NCBI GenBank assembly: GCA_039199225.1
Contig: JBCCSZ010000012.1
Location: 1 to 46,626 of the forward strand
Direction: 5' to 3'
Length of the DNA stretch: 46,626 nt
From: JBCCSZ01 sp039199225
GTDB lineage: Bacteria > Bacteroidota > Bacteroidia > Chitinophagales > Saprospiraceae
Positions 7,176 to 15,219 of this stretch are shown piece after piece; the stretch's first letter is position 1; each line of letters begins with the position of its first letter. Made by a program: the position numbers and the translations under genes. The notes under the pieces were generated by a model that was given only the letters and a program-made list of their open reading frames with translations, was not told the DNA's origin and made no database searches.

Positions 7176-8891
7176 TTACCAAGTGGCCTGACGCTCAAAA
7201 GCAAGCATCGAATCAATCTCCTCTCTAGGCAATTCCCGGATAGAGCCATTGACCATTTCCAGCAAACGATCGGGAACAGTCCAATAATGGCGATCGTGGG
7301 AAACGACAATAACCGTCTTGTTGCGCTCCTTGAGTTCTCTCAAAAGTTCGTAGTAGTATTTGTCTCTAAAGCCAGGGTCCAAATCTGCAGCTACCTCATC
7401 GAAAATGTAAATGGGTTTGTCCTCGATGATACAAGTGGTCAGCGCCAGTCTTTTTTTCTGTCCGGTAGATAGGTGCAGGTTGGAAAACTTCCCTTTGCCA
7501 TACGTTACTTTCTCCGGAGGCAGTCCCATATTTTGTAGTACCCGATTGACCAAACCGGCATCTGCTTTTTCAACGCCATACAGCTTATCAAAAAGGTGAA
7601 AATCCGTAAAAATAGTTGTAAACAGATTGCGATATTGCTGATAGTTTTTTGCCGTCACAACCGTCCCTTCGCTTCCTTCCAAACCTGCATCCACTACGAT
7701 GTGTCCCCCTTTTGGAGGGTACAAGCCCGTCAGCAATTTTAGGAAGGTAGATTTGCCAGAGCCATTCCCACCGGTGATAAAGATGAGTTCGCCCTTGCGC
7801 AGCGTCAGGTCTACCGGTCCTACAGTAAAAATATGCTCCCGCTCAGGTGTCGGAGGGTAGGAATATTGAAGGCCCTTGAATTGAATGCTTTCAAAATAAG
7901 GCAAGGTTTCAAAAGTTTGGCGATGGCTCTGGGCCTTTACACTCAGCTTGTGCTTTTTCATTTCCTCTTCCAACTGTTGCTCCAAGTTGATGATGTTCTG
8001 AATGGCATCTTTGGCTTGGTCAATCATACTCATGGAAGAAACCAATCCCTCAAAGGGTCCAATGATGAACAGAATGGCGGCCGTCACTTTGATCACATCT
8101 TCGGCATGCTCCGCATGAAAGTGAGGAATGCCAAATAGAACGACGCCCAGCAAAAGGAAGAAAAGAATTTGTGTGAAGATCAACATGATGTTGTAAGACA
8201 AAGAAGTCTTGATTCGATTGTCTCTCAACTCCTTATTAATCGTTTTATAGCTTTTATAAACACCCTCATTTTTATTGCGATTGATTTTTATTTCTTTAAA
8301 GCCTTGCAGTATGTGTCCTAGATTTTCAATGAAGCCCGTCAGTTTAATGGAAACGGTTTGCCACATCGTCAGGAAAGATTTCGAATGCCTAAAATAGTAA
8401 GCAACGCCGAGGCCCATTGTGGCAATGACCATCAGGAAAGACCACACGGAAATGGTACCGACATATACCAAGGTAAAACCAATCATAATGGCCGATTGGA
8501 TGGCACTGATCATGGTCGTCGAGACATTGGTAATGTAAGAGGCGTCTTGTGTCAGGCGGGCATAAATCGGGGCCGTACCGATCAACTCCAAAATGTTCAA
8601 CTCGGTATGACGAATCTTATTGGCAATCCGATTGCGAAGCCTACACATGACAGACTCAATGATGGCGCAAGACTTATCGAGCACATACTTTTTAGAAAAT
8701 AAAATAACCATCACTCCACACACATACAAAAGGAAATACTTATTGCTCACCTGAGCATTGGCAACATTTTCCGCAGCTCTGTTGATGATGGCAATCAATA
8801 CAGCATTGGCGATCCCCGATATGGCGATGAATATCAAAAGGGGACGGATGGGTTGTTTAATTTCTCTCTTTAAAAGATAAAATAATTCCAT
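7176..8891 (-). CDS. Cyclic-peptide-type ABC exporter (fused membrane and ATPase domains)
   Basis: This 571-residue half-transporter has six predicted membrane helices in residues 1-300, then an ATPase domain. Walker A is GGNGSGKST at 374-382, the signature is a variant (LSTGQKKRLAL), Walker B ends in D498-E499 (IYIFDEVAADLDP), and the switch histidine lies in VVSHDRHYW. The layout and the STGQ signature match the SyrD/PvdE-like cyclic peptide export family, which exports nonribosomal peptides or their precursors across the inner membrane. It probably acts as a homodimer. Co-location with a synthetase gene on the same strand supports this substrate class. A small ORF ends 14 bases before its start. 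Confidence 0.9.
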   Translation of the reverse strand: MELFYLLKREIKQPIRPLLIFIAISGIANAVLIAIINRAAENVANAQVSNKYFLLYVCGVMVILFSKKYVLDKSCAIIESVMCRLRNRIANKIRHTELNILELIGTAPIYARLTQDASYITNVSTTMISAIQSAIMIGFTLVYVGTISVWSFLMVIATMGLGVAYYFRHSKSFLTMWQTVSIKLTGFIENLGHILQGFKEIKINRNKNEGVYKSYKTINKELRDNRIKTSLSYNIMLIFTQILFFLLLGVVLFGIPHFHAEHAEDVIKVTAAILFIIGPFEGLVSSMSMIDQAKDAIQNIINLEQQLEEEMKKHKLSVKAQSHRQTFETLPYFESIQFKGLQYSYPPTPEREHIFTVGPVDLTLRKGELIFITGGNGSGKSTFLKLLTGLYPPKGGHIVVDAGLEGSEGTVVTAKNYQQYRNLFTTIFTDFHLFDKLYGVEKADAGLVNRVLQNMGLPPEKVTYGKGKFSNLHLSTGQKKRLALTTCIIEDKPIYIFDEVAADLDPGFRDKYYYELLRELKERNKTVIVVSHDRHYWTVPDRLLEMVNGSIRELPREEIDSMLAFERQATW

Positions 8892-8905
8892 TCAATTAAA
8901 GGGTG

Positions 8906-9208
8906 TTAATTCATTGCAAACTGAGTTGCAAGCTGGTGAATTTTCTCTAGTGTATTATTTTCAATAGGTGTAGAAACCATACGGTCATTACGGTAAGGCC
9001 AATCATCCGTACAGACGGACGGCGCCATTTGCAATTTGTCAAAAATGATGATTGGATAAGTCGTAGATAAGACTTGCCAGAGTCTTCTATACAACAGCTT
9101 TCGAGTGTAGCTGTAAAGATGAAATATGCCTATACATATCGGCTTGCCACTAAAAGGATCAGTGGGAAACCTATGACCCAACGGCCATAAGGAATGATAC
9201 TTTTTCAT
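8906..9208 (-). CDS. Small unrecognised protein directly upstream of the exporter
   Basis: This 100-residue frame starts at an ATG with an AT-rich leader and ends 14 bases before the exporter start. I recognise no family. The product is rich in Trp, Tyr and His, is not clearly membrane-spanning, and contains only two cysteines. A central stretch (LLYRRLWQVLSTTYPIIIF) could be a beta/alpha element, and the C-terminus is helical and polar (NTLEKIHQLATQF). It is not an MbtH-like protein, as the conserved tryptophan pattern of that family is absent. Position and spacing favour a real gene, but a decayed fragment is possible. Confidence 0.45.
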   Translation of the reverse strand: MKKYHSLWPLGHRFPTDPFSGKPICIGIFHLYSYTRKLLYRRLWQVLSTTYPIIIFDKLQMAPSVCTDDWPYRNDRMVSTPIENNTLEKIHQLATQFAMN

Positions 9209-9581
9209 TTTATTTTTTGGGGTTACAAATTGCTTTGCATCTGCTTCGACTTATTTTGTCGACAGTAACCATAGGGGATGAAACCACTACGCACATAAAC
9301 GAAAGACAAGATCGAATCAAATACAAGAAACCTGAAACGCTTTTGGCATACAAATGATTCTCAATATTTAACCAATTGACAACCATTTTATTGTAGATCC
9401 TAAACTAATTCTATTCAAATGTGAAGATATACAATCCTTTTGGATAAACAAGAAGACATATCGAATATTTCATACATATTTTACAAATACCAAAAATCAG
9501 GTGTCGTGAAAATACGTTATAAAAATACCTAATACGTATACTGCATCTTCACCAATTAAAATGAATCAATGTAGTATACTT
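9209..9581. other. AT-rich intergenic stretch
   Basis: These 373 bases lie between the coiled-coil protein gene (its stop is at 9582) and the start of the small ORF at 9208. I see no open frame worth calling, no clear terminator hairpin, and no good match to the Bacteroidota promoter (TTTG, then about 19 bases, then TAnnTTTG). The promoter for the exporter operon probably lies here by position only. Confidence 0.4.
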
Positions 9582-10238
9582 TTAGAAGATCGTTTTACTA
9601 TCGTCTTTGACCATAAAATCCTCCTTGCTAGAAATTGTCGAGAAGAAAGGCTCTCCGATTGGCTCATTACCTAAGTGAGCGATTTCGGTAATCAATTCCT
9701 TTGCCTTTTCATGTAAAAGCGCCCGGTATTCTTCTTGAGCAGCTTTCAGTTCCTTCGCTTTCTCGGTAGATATTTTCCCGCTGTCCAACAACTGTTGAAT
9801 CTTTGGAAGGGCATCCATTAATTGCTTGTAATTGGTGTATATTTCTCGCCATTTACGATCCAATGTAACAAACCCATTGGGTCCTTGCATGATCTCGATG
9901 TACAGATCACTGGTTTGCTGATCAAAGAACTGCGTCAGCAGTGCGAGGTCCGTACTGTAATTGAGTAAGGTATTCTTAATGGATTCTTCGTAGGAACTCA
10001 ACCGACTGGTGACTTCATCCGGCAACAAGGTTGAATCGGTTATGATGCGACTGACACCTATGAGGTAAAAGACTCTTTCTGAAACCCTCCCCATTATTGC
10101 AGTGACGAATGTTTCCTTTTGTTTGCGCAATTCTGCAAGACGGGTTTCTCGTTCTCTGAAAGTAAATTGTCGGCGTTGAAAAAAATTACCAATGGCGGCA
10201 CCGATTGCAGCCGTAGCAGCTGTGGCTAATAGAGGCAT
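9582..10238 (-). CDS. Membrane-anchored coiled-coil protein, unknown function
   Basis: This 218-residue protein opens with a short hydrophobic Ala/Gly-rich segment (MPLLATAATAAIGAAIGNFF), which may be an uncleaved anchor. A basic FQRRQFTFRERETRLAELRKQ helix follows, then long amphipathic helices to about residue 190. The segment KISTEKAKELKAAQEEYRALLHEKAKEL is a probable coiled coil. No catalytic motif is visible and I do not recognise the family. It has the same strand as the exporter operon, with 373 bases between them, so it may have its own transcript. Confidence 0.65.
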   Translation of the reverse strand: MPLLATAATAAIGAAIGNFFQRRQFTFRERETRLAELRKQKETFVTAIMGRVSERVFYLIGVSRIITDSTLLPDEVTSRLSSYEESIKNTLLNYSTDLALLTQFFDQQTSDLYIEIMQGPNGFVTLDRKWREIYTNYKQLMDALPKIQQLLDSGKISTEKAKELKAAQEEYRALLHEKAKELITEIAHLGNEPIGEPFFSTISSKEDFMVKDDSKTIF

Positions 10239-10687
10239 GTTTGATTATTTGAGGTTAGTGTGTTTATAAATTGGCTGCTAAAGAGCAAGTCTTTAGCACA
10301 TAAGTCATTGATTCAAGTACCCATCCATATTCCAAAAGATGGACCATCGCATATGAAGGTACACCTAACGATTAGCTATCATAGAAAATGGAAATGATAC
10401 CGATAATTGAGTGAATAATTCTTTTGGATGGAGCAGCCTTCGAATCCAGCTGTCAAAGTAGTAGGTATTGCGCGAAGGGCAAACACCTGTCGGGAGTTTG
10501 ATCGTGATTTTCATGTCGTTTTTTGAGGTCTAAAGGGTTTACTAGCCCAATATTACTACCTAATTTTGGAAAATCAAAATTCAAATGAAAAGAATCTTTA
10601 ATTTATTCGACACCCGTAGAACTTGAAAACAAAATGCTTCGTCATCCGACTTGGGGCCGACACTTTCGCAAGCCCCTTGTTAAATTT
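10239..10687. other. Intergenic region, no gene recognised
   Basis: About 450 bases separate the coiled-coil protein gene from the end of the glycosyltransferase remnant. TAATTTTG at 10561-10568 on the plus strand matches the Bacteroidota -7 consensus TAnnTTTG, but I find no clean TTTG at the right distance and no plausible plus-strand gene behind it. A 63-codon plus-strand frame at 10623-10814 looks like a chance frame because it lies over the remnant. Confidence 0.4.
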
Positions 10688-11193
10688 TTACCCAGCCGCT
10701 CCTCTACACAGCTCCTCTCCTCCCCTGCTTTTAATCAATACTGGATCGGCCAACAAGGCAAACAAGGCAAACAACACTAAGGAAACAGTACACAATCCGA
10801 GAATTTTAAAATAGTGAATCAGATCGTAAGGATACCCATCCACAACACCACTTCCTTGCGACTCAAGACACTTAAATCAAAGTAATGCCTGATCAAAAAA
10901 CAAGTGCGGACAAACAACAGGCCGCTCAGCAGCAACCACAAAAATTCGGAAATGAACCAATTGCTAGAAAACGGAATGAGGACGAAGGCAAACAGCGGAC
11001 TGTAGTAGTACTGTAGTCCTTTGAAATAAGGGGCCGTATAGATGTTTTCTTTGCGCTGCAAACGCTCCGCTGCATCCAGATACACTTCGAAGTCTCCACC
11101 GTAAGCAATGGAATTGATACTTAAGATGACATAGACAACGGCCAATAACAGAAAGAACAACTGGCCTTTTCTTTCAAGGAGTATTTGCATCAA
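10688..11193 (-). pseudogene. Remnant of a GT87/DUF2029-type glycosyltransferase with internal deletion and frameshift
   Basis: The frame at 10819-11193 encodes 124 residues matching the start of a multi-pass glycosyltransferase of the GT87 (PimE-like) type. It has a first helix, GGDFEVYLDAAERL carrying the conserved aspartate after helix 1, the typical YYYSPLFAFVLIPF motif, and two more helices. Full-length relatives are about 400 residues. The frame stops at 10819, but another minus frame continues from about 10830 to a stop at 10688, reading FKILGLCTVSLVLFALFALL and then a short basic tail, as a last helix would. This suggests that the middle of the gene was deleted and the ends joined out of frame. 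Start is TTG at 11193 or ATG at 11190, only 5-8 bases after the hydroxylase stop. Confidence 0.65.
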
Positions 11194-11198
11194 TCGTT

Positions 11199-11804
11199 TT
11201 AGGAAACAGTCTCACTGTTTAGAATCATGTTGTGGACCCATTCATTGGGAATCATATCGATAGAGATGTTGATCCGCTCCGTGTGGCCGCTGTTGACAAC
11301 CTTGTGTGGATCGGTCAGGCGCATGTACCAGCATTCGCCCGGCAGCATCGGAACAACCGTCCCATTGAGGTAAAACTCGACACCTTCGTTGATCAAAACG
11401 GGAATGGTGAGCCGAATGACCGATTTTTCGATTTGTAGCCCTAGCGTCGGATCAGTATGCTCCTTCACAACCGCCCCTGCCGCCAAACGCAATACCCTAA
11501 CCAGGGTCACCTTGGTATGCTGCTGGAACATTTCGACAATGCTCTTCAAATAGGGCGAAGCTTTCAGCTGACCAGAGTTCGCCCACTCGGTCCAGGAACC
11601 ATCCGCATAGTCATCCGCAGGAGGTGGGAAGGGCAAAGAAGGGTCGATGATGTGAGCGGGCGCTCTCAGAGGCAACGCCTTATAATAGATAAAATCTTCA
11701 AATTCCAAAGCAGTGATCTCGCTCAACATCTTATCTACGTCAAAGTTAAGAGGGAGCTTTACCCGATCTTTTACCGTATCGACAGCAGGACTAGAAGGCA
11801 TCAT
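11199..11804 (-). CDS. Aspartyl/asparaginyl beta-hydroxylase-like 2-oxoglutarate/Fe(II) enzyme
   Basis: This 201-residue protein matches the short bacterial form of the aspartyl/asparaginyl beta-hydroxylase family. Visible ligands are H116 and D118 (KEHTDPTLG), the distal histidine H167 (DPHKVVNSG), and the 2-oxoglutarate-binding arginine, probably R177 (HTERINISIDM). R131 in SVIRLTIPV is also typical. Such cytosolic enzymes add a hydroxyl group to a carbon of an amino acid, free or in a peptide, using oxygen and 2-oxoglutarate. Lying near a synthetase and exporter, it could tailor the peptide or a building block, but about 9 kb separates it from the synthetase. The next downstream gene is a broken glycosyltransferase a few bases away. 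Confidence 0.85.
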   Translation of the reverse strand: MMPSSPAVDTVKDRVKLPLNFDVDKMLSEITALEFEDFIYYKALPLRAPAHIIDPSLPFPPPADDYADGSWTEWANSGQLKASPYLKSIVEMFQQHTKVTLVRVLRLAAGAVVKEHTDPTLGLQIEKSVIRLTIPVLINEGVEFYLNGTVVPMLPGECWYMRLTDPHKVVNSGHTERINISIDMIPNEWVHNMILNSETVS

Positions 11805-11950
11805 TTTTTTCGTGTTTGAAGGGGTTTACAATTGGTTTCGGCAGCTGAACTACCGGCAACCATTTAATAGCTAAGCACAATATACAGAATCAAAACAATT
11901 CCTCCAACGAACAACCCATGGAATTAAAATGACATATGATTGTGTGAAAT

Positions 11951-12880
11951 TTATCCTTCCAAGGGGGTAATGCGGCTCAGTATGGTTTCGCACAGTTGGT
12001 GGGTGGTTCTGATGTCTTCCAGACTTTCGGCAAGCGGTTCGCTAGTATCCAAACGGTCCAGCCAATCTTCAAACATTGCATGGAATCCTCTTTTGTGTAA
12101 AGTGCTGGTCCAATTGCCAAAGCCCAGAGCTTCTTGTTTTCCTTCAAAGTAGTGCGTTCCGCTGTGCAGCTCCTGAATTTCCCACTTATGCCCGGGTGCA
12201 AAGTACTCAACCCGCTCCTCGGTTCGACCGCTGAGTCGATTCATAGTTCCACACAGGAGCGTGTCGCCTTGCTGCCACTGCACATGTAGGTCCTCCAGCA
12301 AGCCTTCCTGCATATGCGCCTTCACTTGCAGGTCGCTGATGGGTCCTTCGGCGAGGAATCGGAGGCTGTCCAGGACATGGATGAAATCGTCGAATATAAA
12401 AGTACGCGGATTTTCCGCCAGCTTGACGCGGTTTTTCATCCATAGGATATGTCGGGCAGGTGCTTGGTCTTTCAATTGGCGGATGAGCGGAGCGAAGCGA
12501 CGATTGAAACCTACGTAGAGGGGCAACTGTTTTTGGGCGGCCAGTTGTAGCAATGCGTCACACTCCTCGATTCGGTCGGAAAGCGGCTTGTCCACAAAAA
12601 CGGGAATATTCGCTTCCAGTAGTTTTCTGACCAATTCGAAATGACTGGCCGTTGTACTATGCACCATGGCCGCATCCGGCTGACCAGCGATTAAGCGATC
12701 GATGGATGCATAGGTTTCTGACACGCGATACCGCTGCGCCAATGCCACAAGCGTATCTTGATTGCGCGTACAAAAGACCGCCTGTATTTCTGGATGGTGA
12801 ACAACGAAAGGTAAATACGCCTTTTGAGCAATCTTTCCAAGACCGATGAGTGCGATTCGCTTTTTGCTGGGCAATGTCAT
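11951..12880 (-). CDS. Gfo/Idh/MocA-family NAD(P)-dependent oxidoreductase
   Basis: The start chosen is the ATG at 12880, giving 309 residues and putting the Rossmann motif RIALIGLGKIAQ at residues 8-19. The upstream extension of the open frame to 13108 overlaps the terminator region of the histidine kinase gene and adds non-homologous sequence. The family active-site motif appears as VFVDKPLSD (lysine about residue 97), followed by YVGFNRRFAP. The C-terminal half is the usual alpha/beta domain. Members oxidise or reduce sugars, cyclitols or related compounds; the substrate cannot be read from the sequence. It is 146 bases upstream of the hydroxylase gene on the same strand. Confidence 0.9.
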   Translation of the reverse strand: MTLPSKKRIALIGLGKIAQKAYLPFVVHHPEIQAVFCTRNQDTLVALAQRYRVSETYASIDRLIAGQPDAAMVHSTTASHFELVRKLLEANIPVFVDKPLSDRIEECDALLQLAAQKQLPLYVGFNRRFAPLIRQLKDQAPARHILWMKNRVKLAENPRTFIFDDFIHVLDSLRFLAEGPISDLQVKAHMQEGLLEDLHVQWQQGDTLLCGTMNRLSGRTEERVEYFAPGHKWEIQELHSGTHYFEGKQEALGFGNWTSTLHKRGFHAMFEDWLDRLDTSEPLAESLEDIRTTHQLCETILSRITPLEG

Positions 12881-12945
12881 AGTGTTCAATCTTTCAGATG
12901 AAATCCCAAGATAAAGATAATCATTGTAGTTGATGTAAAATAAAA

Positions 12946-12977
12946 GTGCCTCCCCGACCACGACGACGAGGAAGCAC
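12946..12977 (-). terminator. Rho-independent terminator after the histidine kinase gene
   Basis: On the minus strand a GTGCTTCC arm pairs with GGAGGCAC across a 16-base loop (one G-T pair), followed directly by TTTTATTTTA. It lies 18 bases past the kinase stop and before the oxidoreductase start, so it should separate the two transcripts. Confidence 0.7.
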
Positions 12978-12995
12978 CTTCGAAAATTACAAAAA

Positions 12996-13733
12996 TCAAA
13001 TCTCAAATTCAACAAGTATAGCTGTTCCTTTTCCAGGGGAAGATTCAATCGCGCAGAGTGCCTCCAACTTCGAAGCCCGTTCTCTGATCGTCCGAAGTCC
13101 ATTCCCACTGTTTTTCAGTTCGTCAATTTTAAAGCCCTTCCCATTGTCTGTCACCCTCAGCTTGAGTCGACCTTGGTGCAGCTTCACGGCAATGGTCGCA
13201 TGGCTACAGGCGGAGTGTTTGGCCAAGTTGTGAAGGGCTTCCTTGAATAGCAAGAGCAATTGCTTCCGCTTTTCCATATCGATGCGCAGCGTGCGAGCGA
13301 CGATCGGAAAATCTATTTCTCCCTTTATTTTCTTCATCTCGAAAGTCTCGCTGGCAAAGCGCCTCATCCGTATCAACAATTCCTTGAGGGAATCATTGTG
13401 GGGATTGATGCTCCATACAATGTCGGAAAGAGAATCTTCACTGTACTGAATCTCTTCCTCCATGCGAGACAAAAAGGTCGATACAGCATCTGCATTGGTC
13501 AGACGTTGCTTCATCAAAGCTGTCAACATAGCCATATTGCACAATGCCGATCCAATGTCATCGTGTAGGTCATTCGATATTTGCTGACGTAGATGATCCA
13601 ATTGCCAGCGGTAGTCGAAACGAAGGGTGTAGATGCTCCACCAACCTATAAGACCCAACACTAGAAAAGTCAATAGGAAGATTCCAACATTTGTGAAGAG
13701 CGGTGCCAATAAAAATACCAGATAAACATACAT
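12996..13733 (-). CDS. Short NarL-type sensor histidine kinase (HisKA_3 + HATPase)
   Basis: The ATG at 13733 gives 245 residues; a TTG at 13772 in frame is possible. One or two hydrophobic segments occupy residues about 3-33 and there is no recognisable extracellular sensor domain. The dimerisation helix carries the phospho-acceptor histidine in ISNDLHDDIGSAL (H57 in this numbering). The ATPase domain shows ALHNLAKHS (N box), DNGKGF and GNGLRTIRERA (G boxes). In this family the partner is usually a LuxR/NarL-type response regulator encoded next door, but none is present here. It may act with a remote regulator. A hairpin terminator follows the gene. Confidence 0.88.
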   Translation of the reverse strand: MYVYLVFLLAPLFTNVGIFLLTFLVLGLIGWWSIYTLRFDYRWQLDHLRQQISNDLHDDIGSALCNMAMLTALMKQRLTNADAVSTFLSRMEEEIQYSEDSLSDIVWSINPHNDSLKELLIRMRRFASETFEMKKIKGEIDFPIVARTLRIDMEKRKQLLLLFKEALHNLAKHSACSHATIAVKLHQGRLKLRVTDNGKGFKIDELKNSGNGLRTIRERASKLEALCAIESSPGKGTAILVEFEI

Positions 13734-13944
13734 ATGAAATGATGTTTTAATTCGTTTATTATCGCAATTCAAAAGCCATTATACTGGCCAGATGAAAAGG
13801 GTAACTTCTCAGTAATTTTGTTATCTTCAAACAGCTTCCGATGAATCAACGGAAGGGATGTAATACGCTCTAAGAAAAATCAAAAACAATCGACAACAAC
13901 TCAAAAATAATAGAAGTGAATGAAAGGATGAATTACGAATTTCT

Positions 13945-14928
13945 CTACATATTCCCAGGAGTGACAGTATTATTACATCCTTTTTGAATTTCCAGATCGC
14001 TAACTTTTGGATTTTGAATAAAGCAATTTCTAACCGATGCCTCTGTCGGTATTCCATCTTCTCTTAGTTCACACAAACACTTCAAAATTTTAGCTGGATG
14101 ATAATCAGCAGGATCGGCAGGGTTACCAAATTCAACGCCACCAAAATCCAGTGTGCCACCCATAAATTGTACGAAGCTACAATCGTCAACATTTTCACAA
14201 TACCTGCTCCAGTCCTCAGACCCAGGTCTGAATACCACATCATCTGTTATAATTATAAAATTGACTTCGAAGGATTCCCTTGGCGAAGCTACCCTTAAGA
14301 GACTTCCAGGACATTCAGAATTAATACTTGCATCAATATCGAGGTCTTTTATATTATCTACAGGGACGACAATACGGTTTTCTTTTTCTACTGGAAACTT
14401 TTTTTCATTAAAAATGACACTGTCATTTACGATCAAATGAAACAGATATCCCATAACGTGTTGACTGTTATCCCAAGTAAACTCAATAGCACCACCCTGC
14501 CCAGAACTATCTGATAAAACATTGGAAATCAGATTTTTAGGAGGCTCACAAGGTGTAATTACATCCTTCGCTGATGTTGTATTGGAAATCGTATCTCTCA
14601 AAACAGTTTGAAAAAGCGGTGTGATGGCTGCATTCAATTCGTCATTCTCTTGAAGCTTTTCAATGTCAAAAAATGCTACATTACGAGTGGCTGGTGCGGT
14701 CGTAACATCGGCTGATCGACCATTGACTGATAATTCCAACAAATACCTTACAGCGCCAGGAACTTTTTCCCATTTGTAGTAAAGCCTTTCAGTTTCATCC
14801 CCCGTTTTTACTCGCTCGACCAACTGCAGCTGGGTAATTCCAGGTGGGAATTTGGGTATTTTATTTCTTTTACAGGCCCACATGAAAATAAATGCCAGCA
14901 TAAATACGCAAAAAAGTAATCTTTTCAT
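13945..14928 (-). CDS. Predicted lipoprotein, unknown function
   Basis: The ATG at 14928 is chosen because it opens directly into a lipoprotein signal (MKRLLFCVFMLAFIFMWAC) with the lipid-modified cysteine at residue 19. The lipobox MWAC is atypical. The earlier ATG at 15006 would put charged residues before the signal. The mature part is about 308 residues and looks like repeated beta-sandwich segments (YYKWEKVPGAVRYLLEL, and IEFTWDNSQHVMGYLFHL later), which resemble fibronectin type III-like halves. The last third contains six or more cysteines. I recognise no enzyme motif. It faces away from the plus-strand gene at 15220. Confidence 0.75.
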   Translation of the reverse strand: MKRLLFCVFMLAFIFMWACKRNKIPKFPPGITQLQLVERVKTGDETERLYYKWEKVPGAVRYLLELSVNGRSADVTTAPATRNVAFFDIEKLQENDELNAAITPLFQTVLRDTISNTTSAKDVITPCEPPKNLISNVLSDSSGQGGAIEFTWDNSQHVMGYLFHLIVNDSVIFNEKKFPVEKENRIVVPVDNIKDLDIDASINSECPGSLLRVASPRESFEVNFIIITDDVVFRPGSEDWSRYCENVDDCSFVQFMGGTLDFGGVEFGNPADPADYHPAKILKCLCELREDGIPTEASVRNCFIQNPKVSDLEIQKGCNNTVTPGNM

Positions 14929-15219
14929 TGTTCTTGTTTTTTGTAAAAAAATTAGTGTGTGATCCCTACGATAATACGATGATTCCAGCATAAAATTCCC
15001 GATCACTGATTACATTATCGGTGATTTATTCCCTGCCACTAAGATTTCAAAAAAGCCTCAGCAGTCTATTTTCCTGAGAAATGAAAGAAATTATACGTTT
15101 ATTTACAGCAAGCAATTGTAAAATACAGATACGTACAACAAGCTCTACAACTAAGTATTTTTCATCTATCAGAACATCCAACCAAAACCTTATTATCTAT
15201 TCATCCAAAAACGTTTCAT

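Noticed and set aside
10623..10814. 63-codon plus-strand frame
   Set aside because: It overlaps the glycosyltransferase remnant and lacks any feature.
12881..13108. N-terminal extension of the oxidoreductase frame
   Set aside because: The Rossmann motif starts 8 residues after the ATG at 12880, and the extension crosses a terminator hairpin.
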